A stretch of 64,000 bases of DNA from JBMOOG01 sp049324535 (lineage in GTDB: Bacteria > Pseudomonadota > Alphaproteobacteria > Rhodobacterales > Rhodobacteraceae). Location of the stretch: positions 124,001 to 188,000 of the forward strand of contig JBMOOG010000001.1 of the NCBI GenBank assembly GCA_049324535.1, given 5' to 3'. Numbering within the stretch: the stretch's first letter is position 1; each line of letters starts with the position of its first letter. This document shows positions 15,989 through 24,269 of the stretch, piece after piece. Both the position numbers and the translations under genes were made by a program. The notes beneath the pieces are model-generated. The model ran no database searches. It had not been told where the DNA came from and was given only the letters and a program-made list of their open reading frames with translations.

Positions 15989-17137
15989 ATGCACTGCCAG
16001 GCCGCATCCGAGCCCACGCCCCAGCCTGCCGGCGGCGCCCGGGGCCGCAGCGGTCGGGGACCGGACGATGGCGACGCGCAGGACGTGTTTGCCGCGGTGC
16101 TTGCCGCCCTCCCGCTTCCGGGTGGGCCGATCCCGACACCGGCCGAAACCGACCCTGCGCAAGCGGCTTCGACCCGGCCCTTCGCTCGGGCCGGGGTCGC
16201 GGATCCGGCCGGGCCGTTCGCCCCCACAGGCGCGGGACCGGGCACCGGTGGCCCCGGAAAGGCTTCGCCCGCATCGGTCGGCCAGGGCACCGCCGCCGTC
16301 GGTGACGCGGTCCTTTCGCCAGATGCCGCACCGGACACAGCCGAGGGCGATCCTCCGGGGGTCGCAAGGGTTGCGGCGGCCGGGATGGCGGTCGCCGACG
16401 CGGCGCCCGATCCCCTGTCGGCCGGTGCGTTTCCCGAAACCGGTCGGCCGGCCGGACCGGCGCCCGAGGGTGCTATCGTCGATGTCCTCCCGGATGCGCC
16501 GTCCGAGGCCGGGGACATCACCGCCGGCGACGGCGGCGGGATCGACGTCGCCCGCAAGAGTGCCGACGGCCATGCGGACAGCGACGGGGATCCCGGCGCG
16601 GACGGCGAGGGTGCCTCGCGCGAACGAAGCAAGGGTGACGAGGCCGATCCCGCGGCCCCGACCGCCGGCGATCACCGGGTCTTTCGCCTGCACGCGGACC
16701 GGGACCGGCCGGGCACCGTGCCTGTTCCCGGCCTCAGGGACGATTCCGGCCCCCGGGTCGGCGCGGGGCTTCCGGAAACGGTGGTGCGCTCTGCGGGCGG
16801 GCCGATCGAGGTGACGCTCGCGCCGCCCGAACTCGGCCGGGTGCACATGGCCCTGCGCGACCAGGACGGGGCGCTCAGCCTGTCGCTTTCCGCCGACCGG
16901 CCCGAGACGCTGGATCTCATGCGCCGCCATGCCGATCTCCTCGAGAAGGACCTCCGCATGCTTGGGTATGGGTCGATCGCGTTCCACTTCGGACAGGGCG
17001 GATCCGGGTCGCGCGCCGCCGCTCCGCCACCGCTTCCGGCCGACACCGACCGGCCGGGTGCCACCGATCCCGCACCGATCCCGCCCGCGCCCGGCCCCGC
17101 CCTCGGGGCGGGCGCCTCGCTCGACATCCGCCTCTAG
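15989..17137 (+). CDS. fliK: Flagellar hook-length control protein FliK
   Basis: A 382-residue secreted ruler. Residues 1-260 are disordered and Pro/Ala/Gly/Asp-rich, typical of the variable ruler part. The C-terminal hook-length domain holds GPIEVTLAPPELGRVHMALR (about 270-290) and ADRPETLDLMRRHADLLEKD (about 305-325), the strongest family motifs. ATG at 15989 has GGGAG six bases upstream and is preferred; an in-frame ATG at 15959 is preceded by AAGGAG only at 18 bases. FlhB switching depends on this protein. flgD follows 8 bp downstream. Confidence 0.9.
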   Translation: MHCQAASEPTPQPAGGARGRSGRGPDDGDAQDVFAAVLAALPLPGGPIPTPAETDPAQAASTRPFARAGVADPAGPFAPTGAGPGTGGPGKASPASVGQGTAAVGDAVLSPDAAPDTAEGDPPGVARVAAAGMAVADAAPDPLSAGAFPETGRPAGPAPEGAIVDVLPDAPSEAGDITAGDGGGIDVARKSADGHADSDGDPGADGEGASRERSKGDEADPAAPTAGDHRVFRLHADRDRPGTVPVPGLRDDSGPRVGAGLPETVVRSAGGPIEVTLAPPELGRVHMALRDQDGALSLSLSADRPETLDLMRRHADLLEKDLRMLGYGSIAFHFGQGGSGSRAAAPPPLPADTDRPGATDPAPIPPAPGPALGAGASLDIRL

Positions 17138-17145
17138 GAGCCTTC

Positions 17146-17811
17146 ATGACCGCTGTCGCCGCCACCACCAGCAGCCAACCCTCCGCCACCTTCGGGGCCC
17201 AGGCCGCCCCGGCCCTTTCAAGCGACTTTCAGACCTTCCTGCGCATGCTGACCACGCAGATGCAGAACCAGGACCCGCTGAACCCCATCGAGTCGACGGA
17301 TTTTGCCGTGCAACTCGCGACCTTCTCCGGGGTCGAGCAGCAGGTTCGCACCAACGAGCTTCTCGCCACCTTGCAGTCGGCCCTCGGATACTCGGGTCTC
17401 GATCGCTTCGCGGCCTGGGTCGGAAAGGAGGCGCTGGTCACGGCACCCGTCGCCTTCGAGGGAACACCAGTCACGCTCGCGCCCGTCGCGGCGCAGGGCG
17501 CCGACCGGGCCGAGCTCGTCGTGACCGACGCCGCGGGCGCCGTCGTGTCCCGCCAGCCGCTGCCCCTGCCGGCCGGCCGCATCGACTGGGCGGGAACCGA
17601 CGCGGCGGGGCGGCCACTTCCCCCCGGCCTTTACAGCCTTGCGGTGGACAGCTTCGTCGGCGAGGAGGCGCTGGGGACGGGTCCGGTCGCGGCCTACAGG
17701 CCGGTGTCCGAGATCCGGGCGACCGCCGACGGCGTGGTGGTCGTGGTTCCCGGCGGGACCGAGGTGCCGGTGGGCGACGTTGCCGCGCTTCGGGACGCGG
17801 CCGACCGGTGA
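17146..17811 (+). CDS. flgD: Flagellar hook-capping protein FlgD
   Basis: A 221-residue hook scaffold cap. The N-terminal signature FQTFLRMLTTQMQNQDPLNP near 28-47, followed by STDFAVQLATFSGVEQQVRTN, is unmistakable. The second half has the FLG-D Ig-like and Tudor-like folds, with the DWAGTDAAGRPLPPGLYSL segment near 146-165. An AGGAG lies six bases upstream of the ATG. fliK is immediately upstream. Its stop is 16 bp from the convergent ubiB stop, which marks the right edge of the flagellar locus. Confidence 0.96.
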   Translation: MTAVAATTSSQPSATFGAQAAPALSSDFQTFLRMLTTQMQNQDPLNPIESTDFAVQLATFSGVEQQVRTNELLATLQSALGYSGLDRFAAWVGKEALVTAPVAFEGTPVTLAPVAAQGADRAELVVTDAAGAVVSRQPLPLPAGRIDWAGTDAAGRPLPPGLYSLAVDSFVGEEALGTGPVAAYRPVSEIRATADGVVVVVPGGTEVPVGDVAALRDAADR

Positions 17812-17827
17812 TCCCGCTCGGCCCGGG

Positions 17828-19357
17828 TCAGAGCCAGCGGGACAGCGCTGTCGCCGCCAGCGCGATGGCGGCTCCGGCAAGGCTGTACCAGAGCGGCCGC
17901 AGGGCGGGCTGCGGGGAAGGCGCCGGTTCGGGCTCGGCCTGACGGATCAGCGCCTCTTCCACCAGCCGCGGAAGTCTCGGCCCGAAGCGTGCGAGAACGC
18001 GCGCGGTTGCCGCCGCGTCGCGCAGGAAGGCCTGCGGGCCCACGTTCTTGCGGATGTAGGGCTCGACGATCGGACGCGCGCTCTGCCACATGTTGATGTG
18101 CGGGTTGAGCGAGCGTGCCACGCCCTCGACCACCACCATCGTCCGCTGCAGCAGGATCAGTTCGGTCCGCGTCTGCATGCCGAAACGCTCGGTCACCTCG
18201 AAGAGGTAGGCCAGAAGCCGCGCCATCGAGATGCGGCTGGCGTCCATGCCGAAGATCGGCTCGCCCACGGCGCGCAGCGCGCGGGCGAACTCGTCGACGG
18301 ACCGGTCCCGCGGCACGTAGCCCGCCTCGAAGTGCACCTCGGCCACCCGGCGGTAGTCCTTGCGGATGAAGCCCATCAGGATCTCGGCGTAGACGCGGCG
18401 CGTGTACTGGTCGATCTGCCCCATGATCCCGAAGTCGTAGGCGATGATGTCGCCGTTCGCCGCCACCTTAAGGTTGCCCTGGTGCATGTCGGCGTGAAAA
18501 TAGCCATCGCGCAGTGCATGGCTGAGGAAAAGCTGAAGGACGCGCGTGCCGAGCGCCTCGGCGTCATGCCCGGCGGCGCGGATCGCCTCGACATCGCCCA
18601 GCGGGATGCCCTCGGCCCAGCCGAGCGTCATCACCCGCCTGGAGGAGAGCGGCCAGACCGGATCGGGAACCTGGAACCCGGCATCGCCCCGGGTGTTGGC
18701 CGCGAACTCGGACGCGGCGGCCGCCTCGAGCCGCAGGTCGAGTTCGCCCGACACGACGCCGTCGAAGTGCCGGATCACCTCGGTCGGCCGCAGCCGCCGC
18801 GAGGCGGGGGAGAGCCGCTCGATCATCCGCGCGGCAAGGTAGAAGGCGTCGATGTCGCGGCGGAAGGCGCGCTCGATTCCCGGGCGCAGCACCTTCACCG
18901 CGACTTCCTCGCCGGTTTCGCGCACCCGTGCACGGTGGACCTGGGCGATGGACGCCGCGGCCACCGGTTCGGAGAACTCGCTGAACAGCTCATCCACCGG
19001 CGCGCCAAGCTCGGTCTCGATGGTGGCGCGGGCGATCGCGTTCGGAAACGGGGGAAGCTTGTCCTGAAGAACGCGCAGCTGGTCCGACAGCTCGTCGCCG
19101 ACCACGTCGGGCCGGGTGGAGAGAACCTGCCCGAACTTGATGTAGGCGGGTCCCAGAGCGGTCAGCGCGCGGGTCACCGGCGGCAGCGCCGGATCGCCGC
19201 GATAGCCGAGCCAGCGGAACGGCCAGCCCATCACCCGCGCGACGAAGCGCAGCCGCGGCGTCACCTCGAAGGCCTCGAGCGCCATGCCCATCGCGCCGGT
19301 CCGCTCGAAGGTCGCACCGGTGCGGATCAGCCGCCAGAGATTGTGGGGGCCGCGCAC
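17828..19357 (-). CDS. ubiB: Ubiquinone biosynthesis protein UbiB (ABC1/ADCK kinase-like)
   Basis: A 509-residue member of the ABC1/ADCK atypical kinase family needed for ubiquinone synthesis. The family motif YIKFGQVLSTRPDVVG (about 70-86) precedes the kinase-like fold, with VAKVLRPGIE-type Lys region near 150, the HADMHQGN catalytic-loop equivalent near 320 and DFGIMGQID near 338-346. One hydrophobic segment at the extreme C-terminus (about 485-506) is a membrane anchor. It lies 1 bp downstream of ubiE, so the two ubiquinone genes form an operon. Length is typical. Confidence 0.95.
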   Translation of the reverse strand: MRGPHNLWRLIRTGATFERTGAMGMALEAFEVTPRLRFVARVMGWPFRWLGYRGDPALPPVTRALTALGPAYIKFGQVLSTRPDVVGDELSDQLRVLQDKLPPFPNAIARATIETELGAPVDELFSEFSEPVAAASIAQVHRARVRETGEEVAVKVLRPGIERAFRRDIDAFYLAARMIERLSPASRRLRPTEVIRHFDGVVSGELDLRLEAAAASEFAANTRGDAGFQVPDPVWPLSSRRVMTLGWAEGIPLGDVEAIRAAGHDAEALGTRVLQLFLSHALRDGYFHADMHQGNLKVAANGDIIAYDFGIMGQIDQYTRRVYAEILMGFIRKDYRRVAEVHFEAGYVPRDRSVDEFARALRAVGEPIFGMDASRISMARLLAYLFEVTERFGMQTRTELILLQRTMVVVEGVARSLNPHINMWQSARPIVEPYIRKNVGPQAFLRDAAATARVLARFGPRLPRLVEEALIRQAEPEPAPSPQPALRPLWYSLAGAAIALAATALSRWL

Positions 19358-19358
19358 C

Positions 19359-20111
19359 TCAGATCTTCCAGCCCGAGTGCAGCGCCGCCACGCCCATCGT
19401 CAGGTTGCGGTAGCTGACGCGCTCGAAGCCGGCCGCGCGGATCATCCCGGCAAAGCTCTCCTGGTCGGGAAAGCGGCGGATCGACTCGACGAGATACTGG
19501 TAGCTGTCGCGGTCGCCGGCGACGATCTGGCCCATGACCGGGATCACGTTGAAGGAATAGCGGTCATAGGCCCATTGCAGCAGGGTGTTCGGAATCCGGC
19601 TGAATTCCAGGACCATGAGCCGCCCGCCCGGCCGCAGGACGCGGAAGGCCTCGCGCAGCGCATCCTCGATCCGCGTGACGTTCCGGATGCCGAAGCTGAC
19701 GGTGTAGACGTCGAAGCTGCGGTCGGCGAAGGGCAGGGCCATGGCGTCGCCGACCACCCATTCGAGCCGGTCGGCCAGCTTCTCGGCCTCGGCGCGCTTG
19801 CGCCCTTCCTCGAGCATCGGCGCGGTCATGTCGCACACGACCGCCGTGGCGCCGGGCGCGCGTTTCAGGAAGCGGAAGGCGACGTCGCCGGTCCCCCCCG
19901 CCACGTCCAGAAGGCGCTGGCCCGGACGCGGGGCCAGCCAGTCCATCATCGCGTCCTTCCAGAGCCGGTGCACGCCGCCCGACATCAGGTCGTTCATGAT
20001 GTCGTATTTCGAGGCCACGCGGGAGAAGACCCCGTGGACCAATCCGGCCTTCTCGCTTTCATCGACGGTCTGAAAGCCGAAATGGGTCTTGCCGTCCTCG
20101 GTATCGGTCAT
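19359..20111 (-). CDS. ubiE: Ubiquinone/menaquinone C-methyltransferase UbiE
   Basis: A 250-residue SAM-dependent methyltransferase that methylates the quinone ring at carbon 2. Family blocks are THFGFQTVDESEKAGLVHGV and VASKYDIMNDLMSGGVHRLW near the N-terminus, SAM motif I LLDVAGGTGDVAFRF near 66-80, the VSFGIRNVTRIEDALREAFR region near 145-165 and the terminal GVAALHSGWKI. ATG at 20111 gives the canonical protein. The frame continues open upstream only through the antisense of mutM. It diverges from mutM with 84 bp between and leads into ubiB. Confidence 0.97.
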   Translation of the reverse strand: MTDTEDGKTHFGFQTVDESEKAGLVHGVFSRVASKYDIMNDLMSGGVHRLWKDAMMDWLAPRPGQRLLDVAGGTGDVAFRFLKRAPGATAVVCDMTAPMLEEGRKRAEAEKLADRLEWVVGDAMALPFADRSFDVYTVSFGIRNVTRIEDALREAFRVLRPGGRLMVLEFSRIPNTLLQWAYDRYSFNVIPVMGQIVAGDRDSYQYLVESIRRFPDQESFAGMIRAAGFERVSYRNLTMGVAALHSGWKI

Positions 20112-20195
20112 CCGCTCTTGCCCTTGGCTCGCATCGCCTCTTCTTATATGCGGCCCGCGCCCGGGACAATGCGACGGGAAGGACGAGGACACGCC

Positions 20196-21047
20196 ATGCC
20201 GGAACTGCCCGAGGTCGAGACGGTTCGCCGCGGACTGGCGCCGGTTCTGGAAGGCCGCACCATCCGCAACGCCGCCATCCGCCGCCCCGACCTGCGCTGG
20301 CCCCTGCCCGACCGCATGGCGCAGCGCCTGACGGGCGCGCGCGTCGAACGGCTGCGGCGCCGGTCCAAATACATCCTTGCGGACCTCTCGACGGGCGAGA
20401 CGCTGCTCATCCACCTCGGGATGTCGGGCCGGATGCTGGTCTCGGGTGTGCTTCAGGGCGATTTCCACCATGGGCTCCCCACACCCGAGAAGCACGACCA
20501 TGTGGTGATCGACACCGACGCGCCGGCCCGAATCGTCTTCAACGACGCGCGCCGCTTCGGGATGATGGACCTTGTGGCCACCGATTCCGCCGACCGCCAT
20601 CCGCTTCTGGCGGGGCTCGGGCCAGAACCCCTGGGAAACGACTTCGACGGTCCCTACCTCGCGGCACGTCTCGCCGGGCGGGCCGCACCGGTCAAGGCGC
20701 TGCTTCTGGACCAGCGGCTGGTTGCGGGCCTTGGCAACATCTACGTCTGCGAGGTGCTGTTCCGCTCGGGGATCCATCCCGCCCGCCCCGGCGGCAGCCT
20801 GAGCGGATCCGAGGCGCAGGGTCTCGTGCCCATCATCCGCGACGTGCTGGCCGAGGCGATCGAGGCGGGCGGGTCAAGCCTGCGCGACCACCGTCAGACC
20901 AGCGGCGAACTGGGCTATTTCCAGCACACCTTCCGCGTCTATGGCCGCGAGGGCGCGGCCTGCCTGACCCCCGGCTGCGGCGGCACCGTCGCCCGCATCG
21001 TGCAGTCGGGCCGGTCGAGCTTCTACTGCCCCCACTGTCAGAGATGA
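20196..21047 (+). CDS. mutM: Formamidopyrimidine-DNA glycosylase MutM (Fpg)
   Basis: A 283-residue bifunctional DNA glycosylase/AP lyase that removes 8-oxoguanine and FaPy lesions. The N-terminus MPELPEVETVRRGL supplies the catalytic Pro2 and Glu3. RRSKYILADL near 55 holds the conserved Lys. The H2TH region includes KALLLDQRLVAGLGNIYVCE near 168-187. The C-terminal zinc finger has C-x4-C (CLTPGC) and C-x2-C (CPHC) ligand pairs at the very end. GAGG lies seven bases before the ATG. Divergent from ubiE. Confidence 0.98.
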   Translation: MPELPEVETVRRGLAPVLEGRTIRNAAIRRPDLRWPLPDRMAQRLTGARVERLRRRSKYILADLSTGETLLIHLGMSGRMLVSGVLQGDFHHGLPTPEKHDHVVIDTDAPARIVFNDARRFGMMDLVATDSADRHPLLAGLGPEPLGNDFDGPYLAARLAGRAAPVKALLLDQRLVAGLGNIYVCEVLFRSGIHPARPGGSLSGSEAQGLVPIIRDVLAEAIEAGGSSLRDHRQTSGELGYFQHTFRVYGREGAACLTPGCGGTVARIVQSGRSSFYCPHCQR

Positions 21048-21110
21048 CTTGATCGCGGCGGGGGGGCTGATAGGACTCGCCCCCGTGCCGCCAGCCCGAA
21101 AGGACAAGCG

Positions 21111-21887
21111 ATGGCTTACGAGACGATCGTGGTCGAGATCGAGGATTACGTTGCCCTGATCCGCCTGAACCGACCGGACGCGCTGAACGCTCTCAACTCC
21201 AAGCTCCTGGGCGAGCTTGCGGACGCGGTCCGGGCCGCCGATGCCAACGACCGGGTGCGCTGCATCGTCCTGACCGGATCGGAAAAGGCCTTCGCCGCCG
21301 GCGCCGACATCCGGGAAATGGCGGAAAAGACCTTCGTCGACGTGTTCACCGAGGATCTCTTCGCCGCCGAGACCGACCGGCTTCTGAAATGCCGCAAGCC
21401 GATCATCGCCGCGGTGGCGGGCTATGCGCTGGGCGGCGGCTGCGAGCTTGCGATGATGTGCGACTTCATCATCGCCGCCGAGACGGCGAAATTCGGTCAG
21501 CCCGAGATCAATCTGGGCGTCATGGCCGGCATCGGCGGAACCCAGAGGCTCACCCGCTTCGTGGGCAAGTCCAAGGCCATGGACATGAACCTGACCGGCC
21601 GGTTCATGGATGCGGCCGAGGCCGAACGGTCCGGGCTCGTGAGCCGGGTCGTGCCGGCCGCCAAGCTGATTCCCGAAGCCATGGCGGCCGCGCGCAAGAT
21701 CGCCGAGAAATCGGTGCTGGCGACGATGGCGGTCAAGGAGGCGGTCAACCGCGCCTACGAGACCACTCTGCAGGAAGGCGTGCTCTTCGAACGCCGCGTT
21801 TTCAACGCGCTGTTCGCCACCGACGACCAGAAGGAAGGCATGCAGGCCTTCCTCGAGAAGCGCCAGCCGCAGTTCCGTGACCGCTGA
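21111..21887 (+). CDS. Enoyl-CoA hydratase
   Basis: A 258-residue crotonase-fold enzyme for fatty-acid beta-oxidation, hydrating trans-2-enoyl-CoA. The oxyanion-hole segments are AFAAGADIREMAE near 63-75 and ALGGGCELAMMCDFII near 105-120. The two catalytic Glu residues are in GGGCELAM and FGQPEINLGVMAGIGGTQRL (about 130-150). AAGGA lies seven bases upstream. A TTGATC-N16-TAGGAC promoter-like pair is at 21049-21076. The N- and C-terminal sequences resemble short-chain enoyl-CoA hydratases rather than multifunctional FadB. The gene stands between mutM and rpsT with no other fatty-acid gene nearby. Confidence 0.93.
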   Translation: MAYETIVVEIEDYVALIRLNRPDALNALNSKLLGELADAVRAADANDRVRCIVLTGSEKAFAAGADIREMAEKTFVDVFTEDLFAAETDRLLKCRKPIIAAVAGYALGGGCELAMMCDFIIAAETAKFGQPEINLGVMAGIGGTQRLTRFVGKSKAMDMNLTGRFMDAAEAERSGLVSRVVPAAKLIPEAMAAARKIAEKSVLATMAVKEAVNRAYETTLQEGVLFERRVFNALFATDDQKEGMQAFLEKRQPQFRDR

Positions 21888-21910
21888 TCGACAGGGCGTG
21901 CGCGGGCCTG

Positions 21911-21939
21911 TTGACTTTGCCCCGACTCGCGCCTAGAAG
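21911..21939 (+). promoter_or_regulatory. Probable sigma-70 promoter of rpsT
   Basis: TTGACT (21911-21916) and TAGAAG (21934-21939) are separated by exactly 17 bases. They lie 45 bases upstream of the rpsT start in the short gap after the enoyl-CoA hydratase. Spacing and -35 quality are good; start point not proven. Confidence 0.6.
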
Positions 21940-21983
21940 CGCGGCTTCAAGATCGAACCGTCCTGACAACGGAACCAGAAGAC

Positions 21984-22256
21984 ATGGCCAACACGCCCCA
22001 GTCCAAGAAGCGCGCACGCCAGGCCGAGCGTCGGCAAGACGTGAACAAGGCGCGCCGTTCGCGGATCCGCACCTTCCTGCGCAAGGTCGAAGAGGCGCTC
22101 GCCTCGGGCAACCAGGAAGCGGCGGCTACGGCCCTGCGCACCGCCCAGCCCGAGCTGGCGCGCGGCATCACCAAAGGTGTGCTGCACAAGAACACCGTCG
22201 CCCGCAAGATGTCGCGCCTCGCGTCGCGGGTGAAGGCGCTTGGCGCGAACGCCTGA
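21984..22256 (+). CDS. rpsT: 30S ribosomal protein S20
   Basis: A 90-residue, strongly basic, all-helical primary 16S rRNA-binding protein. The N-terminus MANTPQSKKRARQAERR and the C-terminal GVLHKNTVARKMSRLASRVK are diagnostic of bS20. It is expressed from its own promoter-like element (21911-21939) and followed by a strong terminator (22293-22315), so it is probably a single-gene unit just before dnaA. Confidence 0.98.
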   Translation: MANTPQSKKRARQAERRQDVNKARRSRIRTFLRKVEEALASGNQEAAATALRTAQPELARGITKGVLHKNTVARKMSRLASRVKALGANA

Positions 22257-22292
22257 TCCCGGCTGAAAAGCACGGATTTTCAATGTGTTGAG

Positions 22293-22315
22293 GGCACGCC
22301 ATCGGCGTGCCTTTT
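22293..22315 (+). terminator. Rho-independent terminator of rpsT
   Basis: GGCACGCC and GGCGTGCC form a perfect eight-base-pair stem with a three-base ATC loop (possibly opening to five), followed directly by TTTT. It lies 36 bases after the rpsT stop. This is a canonical intrinsic terminator. Confidence 0.85.
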
Positions 22316-22787
22316 CGCATTCCAATGGGCTTCGGCTCCGCCTTTCGCGCCCGGCTGTGCCTTCCTTGCAAGGGTCGCGGGATTCGCGACCCCCTCCGAT
22401 GAGTCAAGCTCGAAGTTCAGTTGCGGCCGCAAGCGGGGGCTTGCTAGCGTCGGCCTGCGATTCACGTCGACTTGGGGGACATGGGGTTCCTGCGGGTGCG
22501 ACCGGGCCTGACGGCGCGGTCACATCGGCAACCGTGCAAGCTGCAACAGCACGGGAAAAAGGGGCCCGAAGGGAATGGCGGCATGGGGAATGCCGGCGTT
22601 CCATGCCGAGACCGGGGCTGCACCGCGTGCGGTGCGCCCTGTCGGCTGCCGTGTCCATGGACCTGCGTGCGCGGAAACCCGGGTGGCGAGGGGTGACCCT
22701 TTCCGACATCCCGGGCTCCGTGTCTCGGTTCGACGCATCGTCATAAAAAACGCCGCCTGCCGCGCTGCTGCGGCCAAGGGGGCTAGC
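22316..22787. other. 472-bp dnaA upstream region with inverted repeats, no DnaA boxes seen
   Basis: No credible gene is visible between the rpsT terminator and dnaA. It holds an eight-base-pair inverted repeat (GGGTCGCG 22372-22379 and CGCGACCC 22385-22392) without a T-run, and a perfect 12-base palindrome TTGCGGCCGCAA at 22421-22432. A short A-rich tract CATAAAAAA at 22742-22750 precedes dnaA. I found no match or one-mismatch copy of the DnaA box TTATCCACA, so evidence for an origin here is lacking. The region presumably contains the dnaA promoter and leader. Confidence 0.55.
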
Positions 22788-24161
22788 ATGCGTGGGCTGT
22801 TGAATATGACCGAAGAAACCTGGGGCAAGGTCCGTGGCGAACTACTCAAGACTGTCGGCAGCACGAATTTCACATCCTGGATCGAACCGCTGCGCTTCAC
22901 GGCCCTGAAGGGCGGCGTCGCCTACTTCGAGGTTCAGACCAATTTCATGCGCGACTGGGTGTCGCGCAATTTCGCGGAACAGATCCGCCAGCTGCTGAGC
23001 CGGGAGGGCGAGGCGGTCGAGCGGGTCGAGATCCGCGTCCGGCCCGCGGCGGTGTCCGACCGTGCGCCGGCGGCGACCGCCCGGGCCGCGGCCACACCGC
23101 GCAGCACCGAGGATGGCGAGATCCCCGGCGGCCAGACCGATCCGCGCTTCACCTTCGAGAACTTCGTCGTCGGCAAGCCCAACGAGCTGGCCCATGCGGC
23201 CGCGCGGCGTGTGGCCGAGGGCGGGCCGGTGACCTTCAACCCGCTCTTCCTCTACGGCGGGGTCGGCCTCGGCAAGACACACCTCATGCACGCCATCGCC
23301 AACGAGATCCGCGACCGCAACCCCGAGATGCGGGTGCTCTACCTGTCGGCCGAGCAGTTCATGTACCGCTTCATCCAGGCGCTGCGCGACAAGAAGATCA
23401 TGAGCTTCAAGGAGCTGTTCCGGTCGGTCGACGTGCTGATGGTGGACGACGTGCAGTTCATCTCGGGCAAGGACAGCACGCAGGACGAATTCTTCCACAC
23501 GTTCAACGCGCTGGTCGACCAGAACAAGCAGATCGTCATTTCGGGCGACCGGGCGCCGGGCGAGATGAAGGATCTCGAGGAGCGGATCAAGAGCCGGCTG
23601 CAATGCGGTCTTGTCGTCGATCTGCATCCGACCGACTACGAGCTTCGGCTGGGCATCCTGCAGCACAAGGCCGAGGGTTATCTGGCCCAGCATCCCCGTG
23701 TCGTGCTCCAGAGCGGCGTGATCGAGTTCCTCGCCCACCGCATCGCGTCGAACGTGCGGGTGCTGGAAGGGGCGCTGACCCGGCTTTTCGCCTTTGCGGA
23801 ACTGGTCGGGCGGGAAATCACGCTCGATCTCGCCCAGGAATGTCTGGCCGACATCCTGCGGTCGTCCGAGCGGCGGATCACCATCGAGGAAATCCAGCGC
23901 AAGGTGGCCGAGCACTACAACGTCCGGCTCTCCGACATGATCGGTCCCAAGCGCTCCCGCACCATCGCGCGGCCCCGCCAGATCGCGATGTACCTCGCCA
24001 AGAAGCTGACCACGCGGTCGCTGCCGGATATCGGACGGCGTTTCGGGGGGCGCGACCACACCACGATCATGCACGGAATCCGCAAGATCGAGGAGCTCAA
24101 GGCCGCGGACAGCCAGCTGGCCGAGGATCTCGGGCTTCTGCGCCGGCTTCTGGAAAGCTGA
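22788..24161 (+). CDS. dnaA: Chromosomal replication initiator protein DnaA
   Basis: A 457-residue AAA+ initiator. Domain I (about 7-85) includes WIEPLRFTALKGGVAYFEVQ. A short variable domain II follows, then domain III with RFTFENFVVGKPNELAHAA, Walker A GGVGLGKTHLMHAI and Walker B VDVLMVDDVQFI. Domain IV has the DNA-binding signature GGRDHTTIMHGIRKIEEL near the end. ATG at 22788 is chosen because AAGGGGG lies six bases upstream; ATG at 22806 (MTEETWGKV) is the alternative and gives a more usual N-terminus. It is followed by dnaN after 108 bp, the standard replication block. Confidence 0.97.
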   Translation: MRGLLNMTEETWGKVRGELLKTVGSTNFTSWIEPLRFTALKGGVAYFEVQTNFMRDWVSRNFAEQIRQLLSREGEAVERVEIRVRPAAVSDRAPAATARAAATPRSTEDGEIPGGQTDPRFTFENFVVGKPNELAHAAARRVAEGGPVTFNPLFLYGGVGLGKTHLMHAIANEIRDRNPEMRVLYLSAEQFMYRFIQALRDKKIMSFKELFRSVDVLMVDDVQFISGKDSTQDEFFHTFNALVDQNKQIVISGDRAPGEMKDLEERIKSRLQCGLVVDLHPTDYELRLGILQHKAEGYLAQHPRVVLQSGVIEFLAHRIASNVRVLEGALTRLFAFAELVGREITLDLAQECLADILRSSERRITIEEIQRKVAEHYNVRLSDMIGPKRSRTIARPRQIAMYLAKKLTTRSLPDIGRRFGGRDHTTIMHGIRKIEELKAADSQLAEDLGLLRRLLES

Positions 24162-24269
24162 CCGCGGCCGCCCTCTTGACGGGCCGGGCGCCGGCATGAA
24201 CAGTCCCGAAAAATCTTGAGCCGACGCCGGAAATCCCCCATCTTCGGCGTCCACCATCAGGGGTCAGAC

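Noticed and set aside
22316..22787. Replication origin upstream of dnaA
   Set aside because: No DnaA boxes and no AT-rich unwinding element beyond a short A tract; only palindromes are visible, which are not enough.
24162..24269. Promoter TTGACG before dnaN
   Set aside because: The box 17 bases downstream (AACAGT) is a poor -10 element, so it was not annotated.
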